A stretch of DNA of 64,000 bases. Origin: Dysgonamonadaceae bacterium. Its GTDB lineage: Bacteria; Bacteroidota; Bacteroidia; Bacteroidales; Dysgonomonadaceae. The notes below the pieces were generated by a model. That model searched no databases. It was not told the origin of the DNA and saw only the letters and a program-made list of their open reading frames with translations. Below are positions 19,386 to 28,491 of the stretch, in pieces (within the stretch, counting starts at the first letter, position 1; every line of letters starts with the position of its first letter). The translations under genes and the position numbers were made by a program. The stretch covers positions 124,001-188,000 of the forward strand of contig JAIRUA010000017.1 in the NCBI GenBank assembly GCA_031254645.1. The letters are read 5' to 3'.

Positions 19386-20720
19386 ATGAAACATCTATAC
19401 AAATTATTCGTTCTATGCGCCGTTATGTGCTTCACATTGATTTCTTGCAATGAAAAAAATAGCAAAATTATCAATCCCGAAGGCAAAGTAGCATTGATGT
19501 GGTTTGATGCCGAAGCCAATTTTAGTCGTTTCAGCAACAAAGATTCGATCGACTATTATCTCGAAAAAGTAGCTAACTTAGGTTTCACACACGCCGTTGT
19601 CTGCATCAGACCCATATCAGGTGAAGTATTGTACGACAGCAAAATTGCACCTCGAATGACGAAATGGCTCGGCGACGAAGAAATACATTTTGATTACCTC
19701 GGACACTTTATTCAAAAAGCGCACGCTTTGGGAATGGAAGTGCACGCATCATTGAATATTTTTGTGGCAGGGCACAATTATTACGACAGAGGATTGGTCT
19801 ATTCCGGTCATCACGATTGGGCTACTATTGTGTATAATCCCGAAAGAGGATTAATCCCCATTTACGTAGAGAAAAGGTCGTACTCAGCAATGGTTAATCC
19901 AATCAATGAAGATTATAGAGAGCATATTCTCAGCGTATTGAAAGAAGTAGCGCACCTTTATCCCGCTTTAGACGGCATTATTATTGACCGCGCACGTTAC
20001 GATGGTATCAGGGCGGATTTTTCCGATTTTTCGAAAAAAGAGTTTGAAAAATATATCGGTGAAGAAGTGGTCAGATTTCCGGAAGATATCTATGAGTGGG
20101 TAAAAACAGAAGATGGAAAATACAACAGAGAAAACGGCAAACATTTTCTCAAATGGGCAGAATGGCGTGCAAAAAACATCTACGATTTTTTTGTATTGGC
20201 GCACAATGAAATCAAATCGGTTAATCCGAATATTTCATTTGGGACATACACAGGGGCTTGGTATCCGTCTTATTATGAAGTGGGTGTAAATTTTGCAAGC
20301 AATACCTACGACCCAAGTAAAGATTTCGATTGGGCAACACCCGAATATAAAAACTTTGGTTATGCCGAAGTACTTGACCTTTACACAACAGGGAATTATT
20401 ACACCAATATTTCGGAAGAAGATTATTTCACAAACAACTCAATCATTCGCAACGAAACCGATAGTCGCGAATGGTCAGGGCTTTGGTACACCGTTGAAGG
20501 CTCAAACAGACATTTGCGAAACATACTTGGAGACAACGAGTTCAGCGGTGGTATTCTTGCCGATCAGTTCTACGAAAATCCCGATGGCTTGAGACGGTCA
20601 ATTGAAATGAATCTCACCGGATCAGACGGTGTGATGGTGTTTGATATCGTTCACATTATCACAAAAAATATGTGGAATGAGGTAGAACTCGGAATGAGAA
20701 ATGGAGGAATGATAAGATAG
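19386..20720 (+). CDS. GHL10-like glycosidase lipoprotein (copy 2)
   Basis: A 444-residue lipoprotein with lipobox LISC (Cys 21). It parallels the product of 16571 block for block: LMWFDAEANFSRFS, FTHAVVCIRPISGEVLY, GMEVHASLNIFVAGH, ALDGIIIDRARYDGIRADFS, ISFGTYTGAWYPSYYEVGVN and DGVMVFDIVHI. The two are old paralogues of one TIM-barrel family rather than a recent duplication, as they agree mainly at motifs. The differing loops suggest two linkages or two sites in one glycan. It is followed after 17 bp by the GDSL esterase. Confidence 0.75.
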   Translation: MKHLYKLFVLCAVMCFTLISCNEKNSKIINPEGKVALMWFDAEANFSRFSNKDSIDYYLEKVANLGFTHAVVCIRPISGEVLYDSKIAPRMTKWLGDEEIHFDYLGHFIQKAHALGMEVHASLNIFVAGHNYYDRGLVYSGHHDWATIVYNPERGLIPIYVEKRSYSAMVNPINEDYREHILSVLKEVAHLYPALDGIIIDRARYDGIRADFSDFSKKEFEKYIGEEVVRFPEDIYEWVKTEDGKYNRENGKHFLKWAEWRAKNIYDFFVLAHNEIKSVNPNISFGTYTGAWYPSYYEVGVNFASNTYDPSKDFDWATPEYKNFGYAEVLDLYTTGNYYTNISEEDYFTNNSIIRNETDSREWSGLWYTVEGSNRHLRNILGDNEFSGGILADQFYENPDGLRRSIEMNLTGSDGVMVFDIVHIITKNMWNEVELGMRNGGMIR

Positions 20721-20737
20721 GTTTAAAGTTAAATGAT

Positions 20738-21823
20738 ATGATAACATTTAGATTATTTACGCTAATAGCTTGTTTGTCAATTTTTAGTGTAGTATCCAAT
20801 GCACAGCTGAAATATTACGATGCAGCTGCATTTCCTTTATTCGGAAAAATATCGGAAGAGACAGAAACTCGCTATGAACGGCTACCGGCACATTTACAAT
20901 CCAAAACGCGACCACCTGTTTGGCGGCTGGGGAAAGATACGGCGGGTTTGTTTATCCGATTTTCGTCAAATAGCTCATCTATTGGGCTAAAATGGACATT
21001 GGTTGGAAACAATATATTGAATCATATGACCAACGTTGGCGTCAAGGGATTTGATTTGTATTGTCTTCAAGGCGATAAGTGGGAGTTTGTCAATTCGGCT
21101 CGAACGCTGATAGACGGTTTTGAAAATCACGCTATTATCGTTGCCAATATGTCCGCAGAAGGACGAGAATTTATGCTCTATTTCCCTCTTTACGATGGCG
21201 TTACTTCATTGGAAATTGGTGTGGACTCAACAGCATTCCTGCATCTTCCCAAGCGAGAAGTATTTACGCAACGAAAACCAATAATTACCTACGGTACAAG
21301 CATTTTACAAGGAGCTTGCGCTTCGCGTCCGGGTATGGCGCATACAAGTATATTGTCGCGTTGGCTTGATACGGAGTTTATCAACCTCGGATTTAGCGGA
21401 AACGGACAGCTTGACTACGAAATTGCAGAAATAATCGCAGAAAGAGAAGTATCTTTAATCATTCTTGATTTTATGCCGAATGTAAACGTTACACAGATTG
21501 AAGAGAAAATGGAAAAATTCTACGATATTATCCGCCAAAAACAACCCGATGTAACCATTTTATTTATCGAAAATCCCATTTTTCCACAAGGCCGATTCGA
21601 TTTGCGTATGCGAAATGAGGTGGAAACAAAAAACGCGGCACTTCACAAAGCTTTCGCGAAATTATTGTGCAAAGGCGAGCAAAATACCTTTTTAATCCCT
21701 TCGGCAGGAATGATTGGCATAGATGGTGAAGCAACCGTTGACGGCGTTCACTTTACGGATTTAGGTTTTATGCGTTATGCGGAGTATTTGTATCCCATTG
21801 TAAAACAACATTTAGATGAATAA
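20738..21823 (+). CDS. Secreted SGNH/GDSL esterase with N-terminal GxDLY domain
   Basis: A 361-residue protein with a signal peptide (about 1-22, ending SNA). Residues about 25-170 form the beta-sandwich seen before many Bacteroidota esterases, including the GFDLYC signature. The SGNH domain follows with block I YGTSILQGACASRPG (Ser nucleophile), GFSGNG (block II Gly), LDFMPN (block III position) and VDGVHFTDLGF, which supplies Asp and His. Likely removes acetyl or similar esters from the glycan. Its stop overlaps the start of the next gene by 8 bp, indicating translational coupling. Confidence 0.88.
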   Translation: MITFRLFTLIACLSIFSVVSNAQLKYYDAAAFPLFGKISEETETRYERLPAHLQSKTRPPVWRLGKDTAGLFIRFSSNSSSIGLKWTLVGNNILNHMTNVGVKGFDLYCLQGDKWEFVNSARTLIDGFENHAIIVANMSAEGREFMLYFPLYDGVTSLEIGVDSTAFLHLPKREVFTQRKPIITYGTSILQGACASRPGMAHTSILSRWLDTEFINLGFSGNGQLDYEIAEIIAEREVSLIILDFMPNVNVTQIEEKMEKFYDIIRQKQPDVTILFIENPIFPQGRFDLRMRNEVETKNAALHKAFAKLLCKGEQNTFLIPSAGMIGIDGEATVDGVHFTDLGFMRYAEYLYPIVKQHLDE

Positions 21824-23225
21824 TCGCTCATACGCTTTAGACGCATTAAGAGGAATTGCCATTATATTAATGGTTTTATCCGGCTCAATCGCTTTCGGTA
21901 TATTGCCGGAATGGATGTATCACGCCCAAACTCCACCACCCACGCACGTTTTTAACCCCGAAGTACCGGGAATCACTTGGGTGGATTTGGTGTTTCCATT
22001 CTTCTTATTTGCAATGGGAGCAGCTTTTTCGTTTTCCGTCAAAGGTAAAATCGAAAAAGGAGAATCGAAACTTAAACTTGTGTATGACGCGCTAAAACGA
22101 GGAGCACAACTGACCTTCTTTGCCATCTTCATACAGCATTTTTATCCTTGGGTCATCAGCAGTCCGCAAGATATAAGGGCGTGGCTGTTATCCTTGTCGT
22201 GTTTTTTGTTACTTTTTCCAATGTTTATGCGTATTCCATACAAAATACCCAATTATGTTCGCATAATCATAAAACTGAGTGCGTATGTTGCAGCTTTCGT
22301 GCTATTGAACACCATTACTTACGCCAACGATAGAAAGTTTGACCCGCATTTCAGCAACATTATCATCTTGGTATTAGCCAATATGGCACTGTTTGGTACG
22401 CTGATATACATTTTTACTGCCAAAAACAGACTTGCTCGCATTGCCATATTGCCTTTTATTATGGCTGTTTTCTTGGGCTCGAAAATTGACGGCAGTATAA
22501 CCAAAGCGATTTTCGACTTCACACCGTTAAGCTGGTTTTACAAATTCAACTATTTAAAATACCTGTTTATCATTATTCCCGGAAGCATTGCAGGTGAGTA
22601 TTTATACGACTGGATGCAAACGAGGAAAAACGAAATGCCAACGGAAAAGAAAAGTAGTGAGAAGATATCTTCGGCTGTTTTGCTCGTCATCTCTATTTTA
22701 CTTATTATCGGCAATGTATGGTTGTTATTTGAGCGATTTCTTGTCGTAAATTTACTCGTTACAACAGTTTTACTTGTTGCAGGATATTTTGTTTTGCGAA
22801 AAGATAATTCTACAACTATCATTTTGTGGCGAAGACTGTTTATTGCCGGAGGTTATTTACTTTTATTGGGCTTATTTTTTGAAGCCTTCGAAGGAGGTAT
22901 AAAAAAAGATCACTCCACATACAGCTATTATTTTGTAACAAGTGGACTTGCATTTATAGGATTAATAGCATTGAATATCATTTGTGATTACTATAAATGC
23001 CTAAAAAGCACGCAATTTATTATTATGTCGGGACAAAACCCAATGATTGCATACGTATGTACCGGATTATTTTCTATTCCCATACTCAATTTATTGAAAA
23101 TATATCCACTGTTTCATCATTCCGGAAATCCGTGGCTTGGATTTTTACAAGGCATTGTGATGGTGAGTATAGCGGTTTTGGTAACAATGTTTTTTACGAG
23201 AATAAGGTGGTTTTGGAGGAGTTGA
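21816..23225 (+). CDS. DUF5009/HGSNAT-like membrane acyltransferase
   Basis: A 469-residue inner-membrane protein with about 10-12 hydrophobic segments. The N-terminus has SYALDALRGIAIILMVLSGS and the later WVDLVFPFFLFAMGAAFSFS, the pair of motifs shared by DUF5009/DUF1624 proteins and heparan-alpha-glucosaminide N-acetyltransferase. The family is thought to pass acetyl groups across the membrane to amino sugars; activity here is inference. It is the last gene of the block and is followed by a strong terminator at 23298. Confidence 0.82.
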   Translation: MNNRSYALDALRGIAIILMVLSGSIAFGILPEWMYHAQTPPPTHVFNPEVPGITWVDLVFPFFLFAMGAAFSFSVKGKIEKGESKLKLVYDALKRGAQLTFFAIFIQHFYPWVISSPQDIRAWLLSLSCFLLLFPMFMRIPYKIPNYVRIIIKLSAYVAAFVLLNTITYANDRKFDPHFSNIIILVLANMALFGTLIYIFTAKNRLARIAILPFIMAVFLGSKIDGSITKAIFDFTPLSWFYKFNYLKYLFIIIPGSIAGEYLYDWMQTRKNEMPTEKKSSEKISSAVLLVISILLIIGNVWLLFERFLVVNLLVTTVLLVAGYFVLRKDNSTTIILWRRLFIAGGYLLLLGLFFEAFEGGIKKDHSTYSYYFVTSGLAFIGLIALNIICDYYKCLKSTQFIIMSGQNPMIAYVCTGLFSIPILNLLKIYPLFHHSGNPWLGFLQGIVMVSIAVLVTMFFTRIRWFWRS

Positions 23226-23297
23226 AAAAATAAAAACGAGCGTAAAGATTAGTTTCACCATAAATCGCTGCTACCGCACGGAAGCGAAGCTCTTTTT

Positions 23298-23332
23298 GAA
23301 CTTGTAAGAAATTCTTACAAGTTCTTTTTTTT
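23298..23332 (+). terminator. Intrinsic terminator of the left plus-strand operon
   Basis: GAACTTGTAAGAA (23298-23310) is followed by its perfect inverse (23312-23324) and eight T residues (23325-23332). It lies 73 bp after the DUF5009 stop. Confidence 0.85.
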
Positions 23333-23943
23333 GTAATTCAGACACTTGACAGACTCATTCTCCTCAACCTTTCTACTATACATTACCCACACATTCCTTA
23401 CGATTGATGTCATTCGTGTCCTTTTAAACAACCTCTATAATATTCAAAAATTTAACAGTCTGATTATCATCCATACTCAAGTCCACATAAAAATAAAATT
23501 CTTAAATTATCAAAAAACTAAAAGATTTAGTCCTGTTTGGTCGTGCAAAATACCCAATTTCGGATATTATGAACAGGTAGAATATATTTATACGAACATA
23601 GAGTAGAATGTATTCAAAATAAAACAATAAAATTACCTATGAAAGAGATATTGCCCGTTTGCAGGTAGTTTTGTGTATTTTGTAATGATCAAAATTTGAC
23701 TACGTCGATTTTCAATTCGTGCGTTTTCCTTATTTTATCACAATAAAGCATACATTATTAGGCAATTTGTATTATCTTTGTCCATTATATTGTTCATCAA
23801 AATAAACAATGAATGTATAAAAAAGGCAATATAAATAAACAATTAATTTCGACTAAATAGACGATCAATTTTCGCTAAATATTATTAGAATAAAAATGCT
23901 TTACTCGTTTTATTCTAATCATATATAATTGATAGAAATTGTC
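23333..23943. other. 611-bp non-coding gap before fecR
   Basis: AT-rich with no convincing gene; the short frames present lack any signature. It holds a lone copy of the MITE-end word at 23423-23437 and a -7-like TATCTTTG at 23773-23780 with no good -33 box, 164 bp before the fecR ATG. An ECF-type promoter could exist but I cannot define it. Confidence 0.5.
23423..23437 (-). repeat. Solo terminal-repeat word of the MITE-like element
   Basis: The minus strand reads TAGAGGTTGTTTAAA, matching 14 of 15 bases of the left end of the element at 16286. No partner end or internal hairpin lies nearby, so it may be a scar of a lost copy or a chance match. Confidence 0.35.
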
Positions 23944-24966
23944 ATGAGCAATAGCAGTGAGAAAAAATATTCAGATATAGTAAATTCGTTTTTTGACAAT
24001 AAACATCCTCAAAGAACACAAAAACTATTTTATGATTGGTTGCTTTCCAAAAGAGATGGTAACCAAAAGGAGATGGCTTTGCAGCAAAAGTTCGACTCTT
24101 ATGATGTCCCCTATACCGCATCTGTGGAAGAAGTGCTTCCAAAAATTCATGATAAAATTGGGGTTATTGTTGCAAAAACAAAGACGAAATATATGTCGAT
24201 GTATCCTGCACGTCGTTTAGCAATGCGTATCGCCGCCGTTTTAATTCCTTTTATACTTCTTGCCGGAGGCATTTTCTTTTATTCTAATAACAGGGCTTCT
24301 GTGAATCCTATCGAATATATAAGTGTTTATGCACCAATAGACAAAATGCAAATGGTTATACTACCGTGTGGCTCATCTGCTCATATCAATGCGGGAGGTA
24401 AAATTACATATTCGAAGAGCAACGTTGGTAATCGTGAGGTGCAACTATCGGGCGAGACTTCTTTTGTTGTTCAAAGAGATGAATATAGACCATTTATAGT
24501 AACTACAGAGCACTTACAGGTAACTGTTTTGGGCACAGAGTTTGCTGTAAAAGAGTCGGTTGATGACCATCAAACGCAGATTACACTAGAAGAGGGACTA
24601 ATACGTGTAACATTAGACAACGGAGAGGTGTTTATGTTGCAGCCCGGAGGTCAACTAATATGCGACCATCTAACCGGAAATGCCGCGATAAGTCAATTAG
24701 ATGCATTTGATTTGAGGTTGGCATCAATTTGGAAAGAAGAACAACTTTTGTTTGATAGCCTTTCTTTGAGTCAGATTCTTAGAGCCATAGGTGTATATTG
24801 CAAAAAGTCGGTTGATTTTTCGGCGTTTACGGAAATAGATGATATGTTTTATTCGATTAGATTCGCTATCAATGAAAGTATAGAAACCAAACTGCACGTA
24901 TTAAAAGAGTTAACAGGAAGTTTCGACTATCGAATTGAAGGGAAAACCGTATATATTTATAACTAA
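23944..24966 (+). CDS. FecR-type anti-sigma factor
   Basis: The ATG at 23944 is preferred to a TTG at 23929. The protein has about 340 residues: a cytoplasmic N-terminal region (about 1-80) that would hold the sigma factor, one transmembrane helix (about 88-106, RIAAVLIPFILLAGGIFFY), a periplasmic FecR domain (VILPCGSSAHINAGGKITY, VTVLGTEFAVKE) and a C-terminal DUF4974 domain (LSLSQILRAIGVY to the end). This is the standard Bacteroidota anti-sigma layout. Its stop overlaps the next ATG by one base (TAATG), so it is coupled to the STN-DUF3575 gene. Unlike most FecR genes it has no sigma gene upstream and no susC downstream; the only sigma gene converges from the other side. Confidence 0.92.
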   Translation: MSNSSEKKYSDIVNSFFDNKHPQRTQKLFYDWLLSKRDGNQKEMALQQKFDSYDVPYTASVEEVLPKIHDKIGVIVAKTKTKYMSMYPARRLAMRIAAVLIPFILLAGGIFFYSNNRASVNPIEYISVYAPIDKMQMVILPCGSSAHINAGGKITYSKSNVGNREVQLSGETSFVVQRDEYRPFIVTTEHLQVTVLGTEFAVKESVDDHQTQITLEEGLIRVTLDNGEVFMLQPGGQLICDHLTGNAAISQLDAFDLRLASIWKEEQLLFDSLSLSQILRAIGVYCKKSVDFSAFTEIDDMFYSIRFAINESIETKLHVLKELTGSFDYRIEGKTVYIYN

Positions 24967-26105
24967 TGCGAATCGGTAAAATAATTCGCATTTACGCGAT
25001 GAGTATAAGAGTACTATTTTCTTTATTTTTACTTCTATTTCTGTGTAAGGCAACATTTACGAGTGCACAAGATACGAGAGTATCGTTACAAAGAAATCAA
25101 TTAACACTTTTCGAATTGTTCAACGAAATAAAGCAACAATCCAATATCAATTTCGGCTACAATAACCAAATAGACAGCAACAAACGTGTGATGCTTACCG
25201 AACAGGAAGGAACAATTGTACAAATACTTCATCAGGCACTGCAAGACACAGGTTATACCTATCGCATAGTCGGTACATACATCTTTATCATTCCCGAGCC
25301 TGAGAAGAACAATGAAAATAACCTCGCAAATACCTCCGAAACAATCCAAACTGTTGTCAATACCGTTGCAGGGAAAGAGTCTAATTATCAGATTGTCAGA
25401 GCCGCAAACCCTCCTTCGGTTGCCATTGTAAAAGAAGTAGATGAGGTAGAAAAAATTGAGTCTACAACTGAGCCGGAAGCAGTAGAAACGATTGTCTGTG
25501 AAAATGCAACACAACCCGACGATGAGATCATTTTACCAGATACCGAAAATCTTTTTTTCACTTCTCATACTTTCTCCGGCGTGAAACAACCTTCTCGCGT
25601 CGCACTAAAAACTAATCTATTGTACGGGGCAACCACTACACTCAATTTAGGTGTGGAATTTCTGTTGAACAAAGACCTCACATTAGATATTTCCGGCGGT
25701 TGGAATCCCTTTGTATATACTAATAACAAAAAATTTGCACATTATATGGTACAACCCACGCTGCGCTATTGGATTCAAGAGCCGTTCAACGGACATTTTA
25801 TCGGCAGCAGTCTAATGTACGCCAATTTCAACATGGGTGGACTTGATTTGTCAGGTAGTATTATGCCCGCTTTGGCAAAATATCGTTATCGGGGCAATGC
25901 TTACAATATTAGTTTCCAATACGGACATCGGTGGAGTTTAGCGCCACGCTGGGCAATCGAAACCACTCTCAACGTAATAGGCTATATGTACCTCGATTAC
26001 TTGAAATTTGAGTGCGGTAACTGTGGTAAACCGGTAGCTGCTGAGAAGAAACATTATCTTGGTCCAACGAACGCTGCGGTGTCATTAATCTATGTCATAA
26101 GATAG
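24966..26105 (+). CDS. STN-DUF3575 fusion: putative outer-membrane signalling protein
   Basis: A 379-residue protein with a signal peptide (cleaved near TSAQ, about residue 35). Residues about 38-112 form an STN domain (VSLQRNQLTLFELFNEIKQ, then HQALQDTGYTYRIVGTYIF), the module by which TonB receptors touch FecR proteins. An acidic, Thr/Val-rich linker follows (about 115-205). The C-terminal part (about 210-379) is a DUF3575-type beta-barrel: RVALKTNLLYGATTTLNLGVEF, VQPTLRYWIQ, FQYGHRWSLAPRW. There is no TonB plug. Coupled to fecR by a one-base overlap. The fusion suggests an outer-membrane sensor that signals without transport; that role is inference. Confidence 0.8.
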   Translation: MRIGKIIRIYAMSIRVLFSLFLLLFLCKATFTSAQDTRVSLQRNQLTLFELFNEIKQQSNINFGYNNQIDSNKRVMLTEQEGTIVQILHQALQDTGYTYRIVGTYIFIIPEPEKNNENNLANTSETIQTVVNTVAGKESNYQIVRAANPPSVAIVKEVDEVEKIESTTEPEAVETIVCENATQPDDEIILPDTENLFFTSHTFSGVKQPSRVALKTNLLYGATTTLNLGVEFLLNKDLTLDISGGWNPFVYTNNKKFAHYMVQPTLRYWIQEPFNGHFIGSSLMYANFNMGGLDLSGSIMPALAKYRYRGNAYNISFQYGHRWSLAPRWAIETTLNVIGYMYLDYLKFECGNCGKPVAAEKKHYLGPTNAAVSLIYVIR

Positions 26106-26137
26106 AGCTGTTCAAAACTACAGCTTCATCAATATTT

Positions 26138-26695
26138 TCAAATCAATGCTATAAATGCCAAAATAATTGAAACTTTTTGCCTGACCTCGTTAATGGCAAG
26201 CCGCAAGGTGTTGCTAACCGTGCGTGGATTTAGGTCTAATATTTTAGCAATTTCTTCAGTCTCAATGCCTTCATCGACACTCATTCGGTAGATTTTCTTT
26301 TTTTGTTCTGATAGCTCTTCAACAGCCAATTCAATTCTTAAAAGGAGTTCGCGTGATAAATATTCGTCATCGGCAGCGGCGCTTTTATTTTCTAATACGT
26401 ATGCAATATCGGATAAAAAACTTTTCTCTTTTAGCTTCTTTTCAATGTACTTGAGCGAGATGTTATGAGAGATTTTGAAGAGAAATGCCCCAAAATTCTT
26501 TTCCGGATCAATTCTATCCTTTATTTCCCATAACTTTACAAATACTTCTTGCGCCAAATTCTCAGCTTCGTCTTTCGATTTTACAAGGGCTTGTATAAAT
26601 TGCTTCACATTATTAAAGTAAGCCCTAAAAATAAAATTGAAAGCCGATAAGTCGCCTTGTTGCAAATTAACGAGAATAGTTTTATCGATGATCAT
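26138..26695 (-). CDS. ECF-family RNA polymerase sigma factor
   Basis: A 185-residue protein with sigma region 2 (DLSAFNFIFRAYFNNVKQFI, then DEAENLAQEVFVKLWE) and region 4 (LSEQKKKIYRMSVDEGIETEEIAKIL, NPRTVSNTLRLA), the layout of Bacteroidota ECF sigma-70 factors. It converges with the STN-DUF3575 gene, with 32 bp between the two stop codons, so it is not in the fecR operon. It is nevertheless the obvious partner of that anti-sigma factor by position. Confidence 0.92.
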   Translation of the reverse strand: MIIDKTILVNLQQGDLSAFNFIFRAYFNNVKQFIQALVKSKDEAENLAQEVFVKLWEIKDRIDPEKNFGAFLFKISHNISLKYIEKKLKEKSFLSDIAYVLENKSAAADDEYLSRELLLRIELAVEELSEQKKKIYRMSVDEGIETEEIAKILDLNPRTVSNTLRLAINEVRQKVSIILAFIALI

Positions 26696-27087
26696 ACTTT
26701 TTTAAACCAAATGCATACACAAAAAGAGTAGCATTTTTTAGTTTCTATAAAATTCAATACCACTCTTAATTTAGACAGTTAAGAAATTTTCTAAATTTGG
26801 GCAAAGATAGTGTATTTTTATTACGTAAACGCGACCTCGAACATAGAAAATTTCCCCCTTACATTAAAAATTAGCAATATTTAATAAATGAGTAATTTTG
26901 TATTTTATTTTCATTTTATCGAGCAGAAAAGAGACTTTTACATCTGAAAGATTGTTTAAATCGTAAAAACAGAAATCCTTCATAGAAAATTATTCTACGA
27001 AGGATTTTTTCTGTCTATTCTCTAATCAACAATTTCAATCCGAAATCGTCAATCTAATCCTGAATTTGATTCAGGATAAAATTTACT
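26696..27087. other. 392-bp gap between nqrF and the sigma gene
   Basis: Contains a TATCTTTG -7 box on the minus strand (26802-26809) 107 bp before the sigma start but without a clear -33 box, the terminator at 26973, and at 27043-27057 a 15-base word (AAATCGTCAATCTAA) that recurs in the inverted repeat near the tRNA gene. No gene is seen. Confidence 0.5.
26973..27007 (-). terminator. Terminator after nqrF (both strands possible)
   Basis: AAATCCTTCATAGAA (26973-26987) pairs with TTCTACGAAGGATTT (26993-27007) with one mismatch. T-rich flanks on both sides allow it to stop the nqr operon on the minus strand. Confidence 0.7.
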
Positions 27088-28365
27088 TTACCCAAAATCA
27101 TCAAACATTACCATTTCCGGCGGAACACCAAGATTGTCAAGCATTTTTTCTACCGCATTAGCCATCGGACCGGGACCACACATATAGTATTCTATATCTT
27201 CGGGCGCTTCGTGATTAACAAGATATGTGTCGTGAATTACCTGATGTACAAAGCCTACCGCATATTTTACGCCTGCCGCATCAGCCGCCGGGTCGGGACG
27301 GTCAAGTGCCAAATGGAACGTAAAGTTCGGAAATTCTCTTTCCAATTCGTGGAAATCTTCCAAATAAAACGCTTCTGCCAATGCTCTCGCACCATAGAAA
27401 TAGGACATTTTCCGGTCACGGATTTGACACGTTTTCAACAAGTGCATAATTTGCGCACGCAATGGCGCCATACCGGCTCCACCACCTACCCAAAGCATTT
27501 CACGTTTACTGTCGTAAATCGGGATAAAGTGCCCGTAAGGTCCCGACATCATTACTTTGTCGCCCGGTTTCAAGTTGAAAATATAGGACGATACAATTCC
27601 CGGATTCACGTCTGCCCACGTATTTTTCTCTTTATCCCACGGCGGTGTAGCTATACGCACGTTCAAAGTGATAATATTACCTTCGGCAGGATAATTTGCC
27701 ATCGAATAAGCACGAATGGTATCTTCTTCGTTTTTCGACTCCAAATCCCACATTTTGAACTTGTCCCACTCCGCTTTGTATTTGTCTTCAATAGCAAAAT
27801 CCGAAAATTTGATTGATTTGTATTTCGGAACATTGATTTGGCTGTACAAACCCGGCTCAAACACAAGTTTCTCGCCTTCGGGCAGTTTCACGACAAATTC
27901 TTTGATAAACGACGATACGTTTTTATTGGAAATTACCTCACACTCCCATTCTTTCACGCCAAAGACCTCGTCGGGAACCACAATAGACATATAGTCCTTC
28001 ACTTTTACCTGACAACTCAAGCGCCAATGTCCTTGCTGTTCTCTACGACTAAAGAAAACTTTTTCCGTTGGAAGAATTTCTCCGCCGCCTTCTGTTACAC
28101 GGCAGCCGCACTGTCCGCACGTTCCGCTACCGCCACAAGCCGATGAAAGAAATATATTGTTCGCCTGCAACGTATTGAGTAGTGTTCCGCCCATCGGCAC
28201 ATCGAGTTTTCGCTCTTTATTGACCACTACCTCCACATTTCCGGCAGGCATCATTTTCTTTTTGGCAATTAATATCATTATCACGAGAAGAAGAATAATC
28301 AGCAAGAGAAACACAACACTTGCTAATACCATCAATTCTGCTCCTGTACTCAATAATATGTTCAT
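27088..28365 (-). CDS. nqrF: Na+-translocating NADH:quinone reductase subunit F
   Basis: A 425-residue protein: an N-terminal membrane helix (about 10-34), a plant-type ferredoxin domain whose 2Fe-2S ligands are Cys 77, 83, 86 and 118 (SSACGGSGTCGQC and RLSCQ), then an FAD/NADH reductase domain with RAYSMANYP, GPYGHF, WVGGGAGMAPLR and MCGPGPM. It oxidises NADH and passes electrons to the rest of the Na+-NQR complex in the inner membrane. Last gene of nqrABCDEF. Length and motifs are normal. Confidence 0.98.
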   Translation of the reverse strand: MNILLSTGAELMVLASVVFLLLIILLLVIMILIAKKKMMPAGNVEVVVNKERKLDVPMGGTLLNTLQANNIFLSSACGGSGTCGQCGCRVTEGGGEILPTEKVFFSRREQQGHWRLSCQVKVKDYMSIVVPDEVFGVKEWECEVISNKNVSSFIKEFVVKLPEGEKLVFEPGLYSQINVPKYKSIKFSDFAIEDKYKAEWDKFKMWDLESKNEEDTIRAYSMANYPAEGNIITLNVRIATPPWDKEKNTWADVNPGIVSSYIFNLKPGDKVMMSGPYGHFIPIYDSKREMLWVGGGAGMAPLRAQIMHLLKTCQIRDRKMSYFYGARALAEAFYLEDFHELEREFPNFTFHLALDRPDPAADAAGVKYAVGFVHQVIHDTYLVNHEAPEDIEYYMCGPGPMANAVEKMLDNLGVPPEMVMFDDFG

Positions 28366-28491
28366 AATCTATAATTTCTTTTTTGAAAGAAGACAAAAGA
28401 AAGAAGACAGAAGAAACAATTTCAAAAACTGCATTCTCATTTTCTTATTCTTTTCCCTAATTCTTATTTCTTATCTCTTAATTCTTATTTC

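Noticed and set aside
1..23225. A sialic-acid (nan) utilisation locus, because of the AGE epimerase, MFS, SusCD and GDSL esterase
   Set aside because: No N-acetylneuraminate lyase, sialidase or NanU-specific feature is present, and the MFS protein is of the sugar-porter type, so the match is not specific.
23346..23606. A possible small gene of 86 residues after the DUF5009 terminator
   Set aside because: It has no recognisable motif, promoter or conserved look, and its sequence is low-complexity AT-rich DNA.
23944..26695. A standard sigma-FecR-SusC regulatory set
   Set aside because: The sigma gene converges instead of preceding fecR, and the gene after fecR encodes STN-DUF3575 with no plug.
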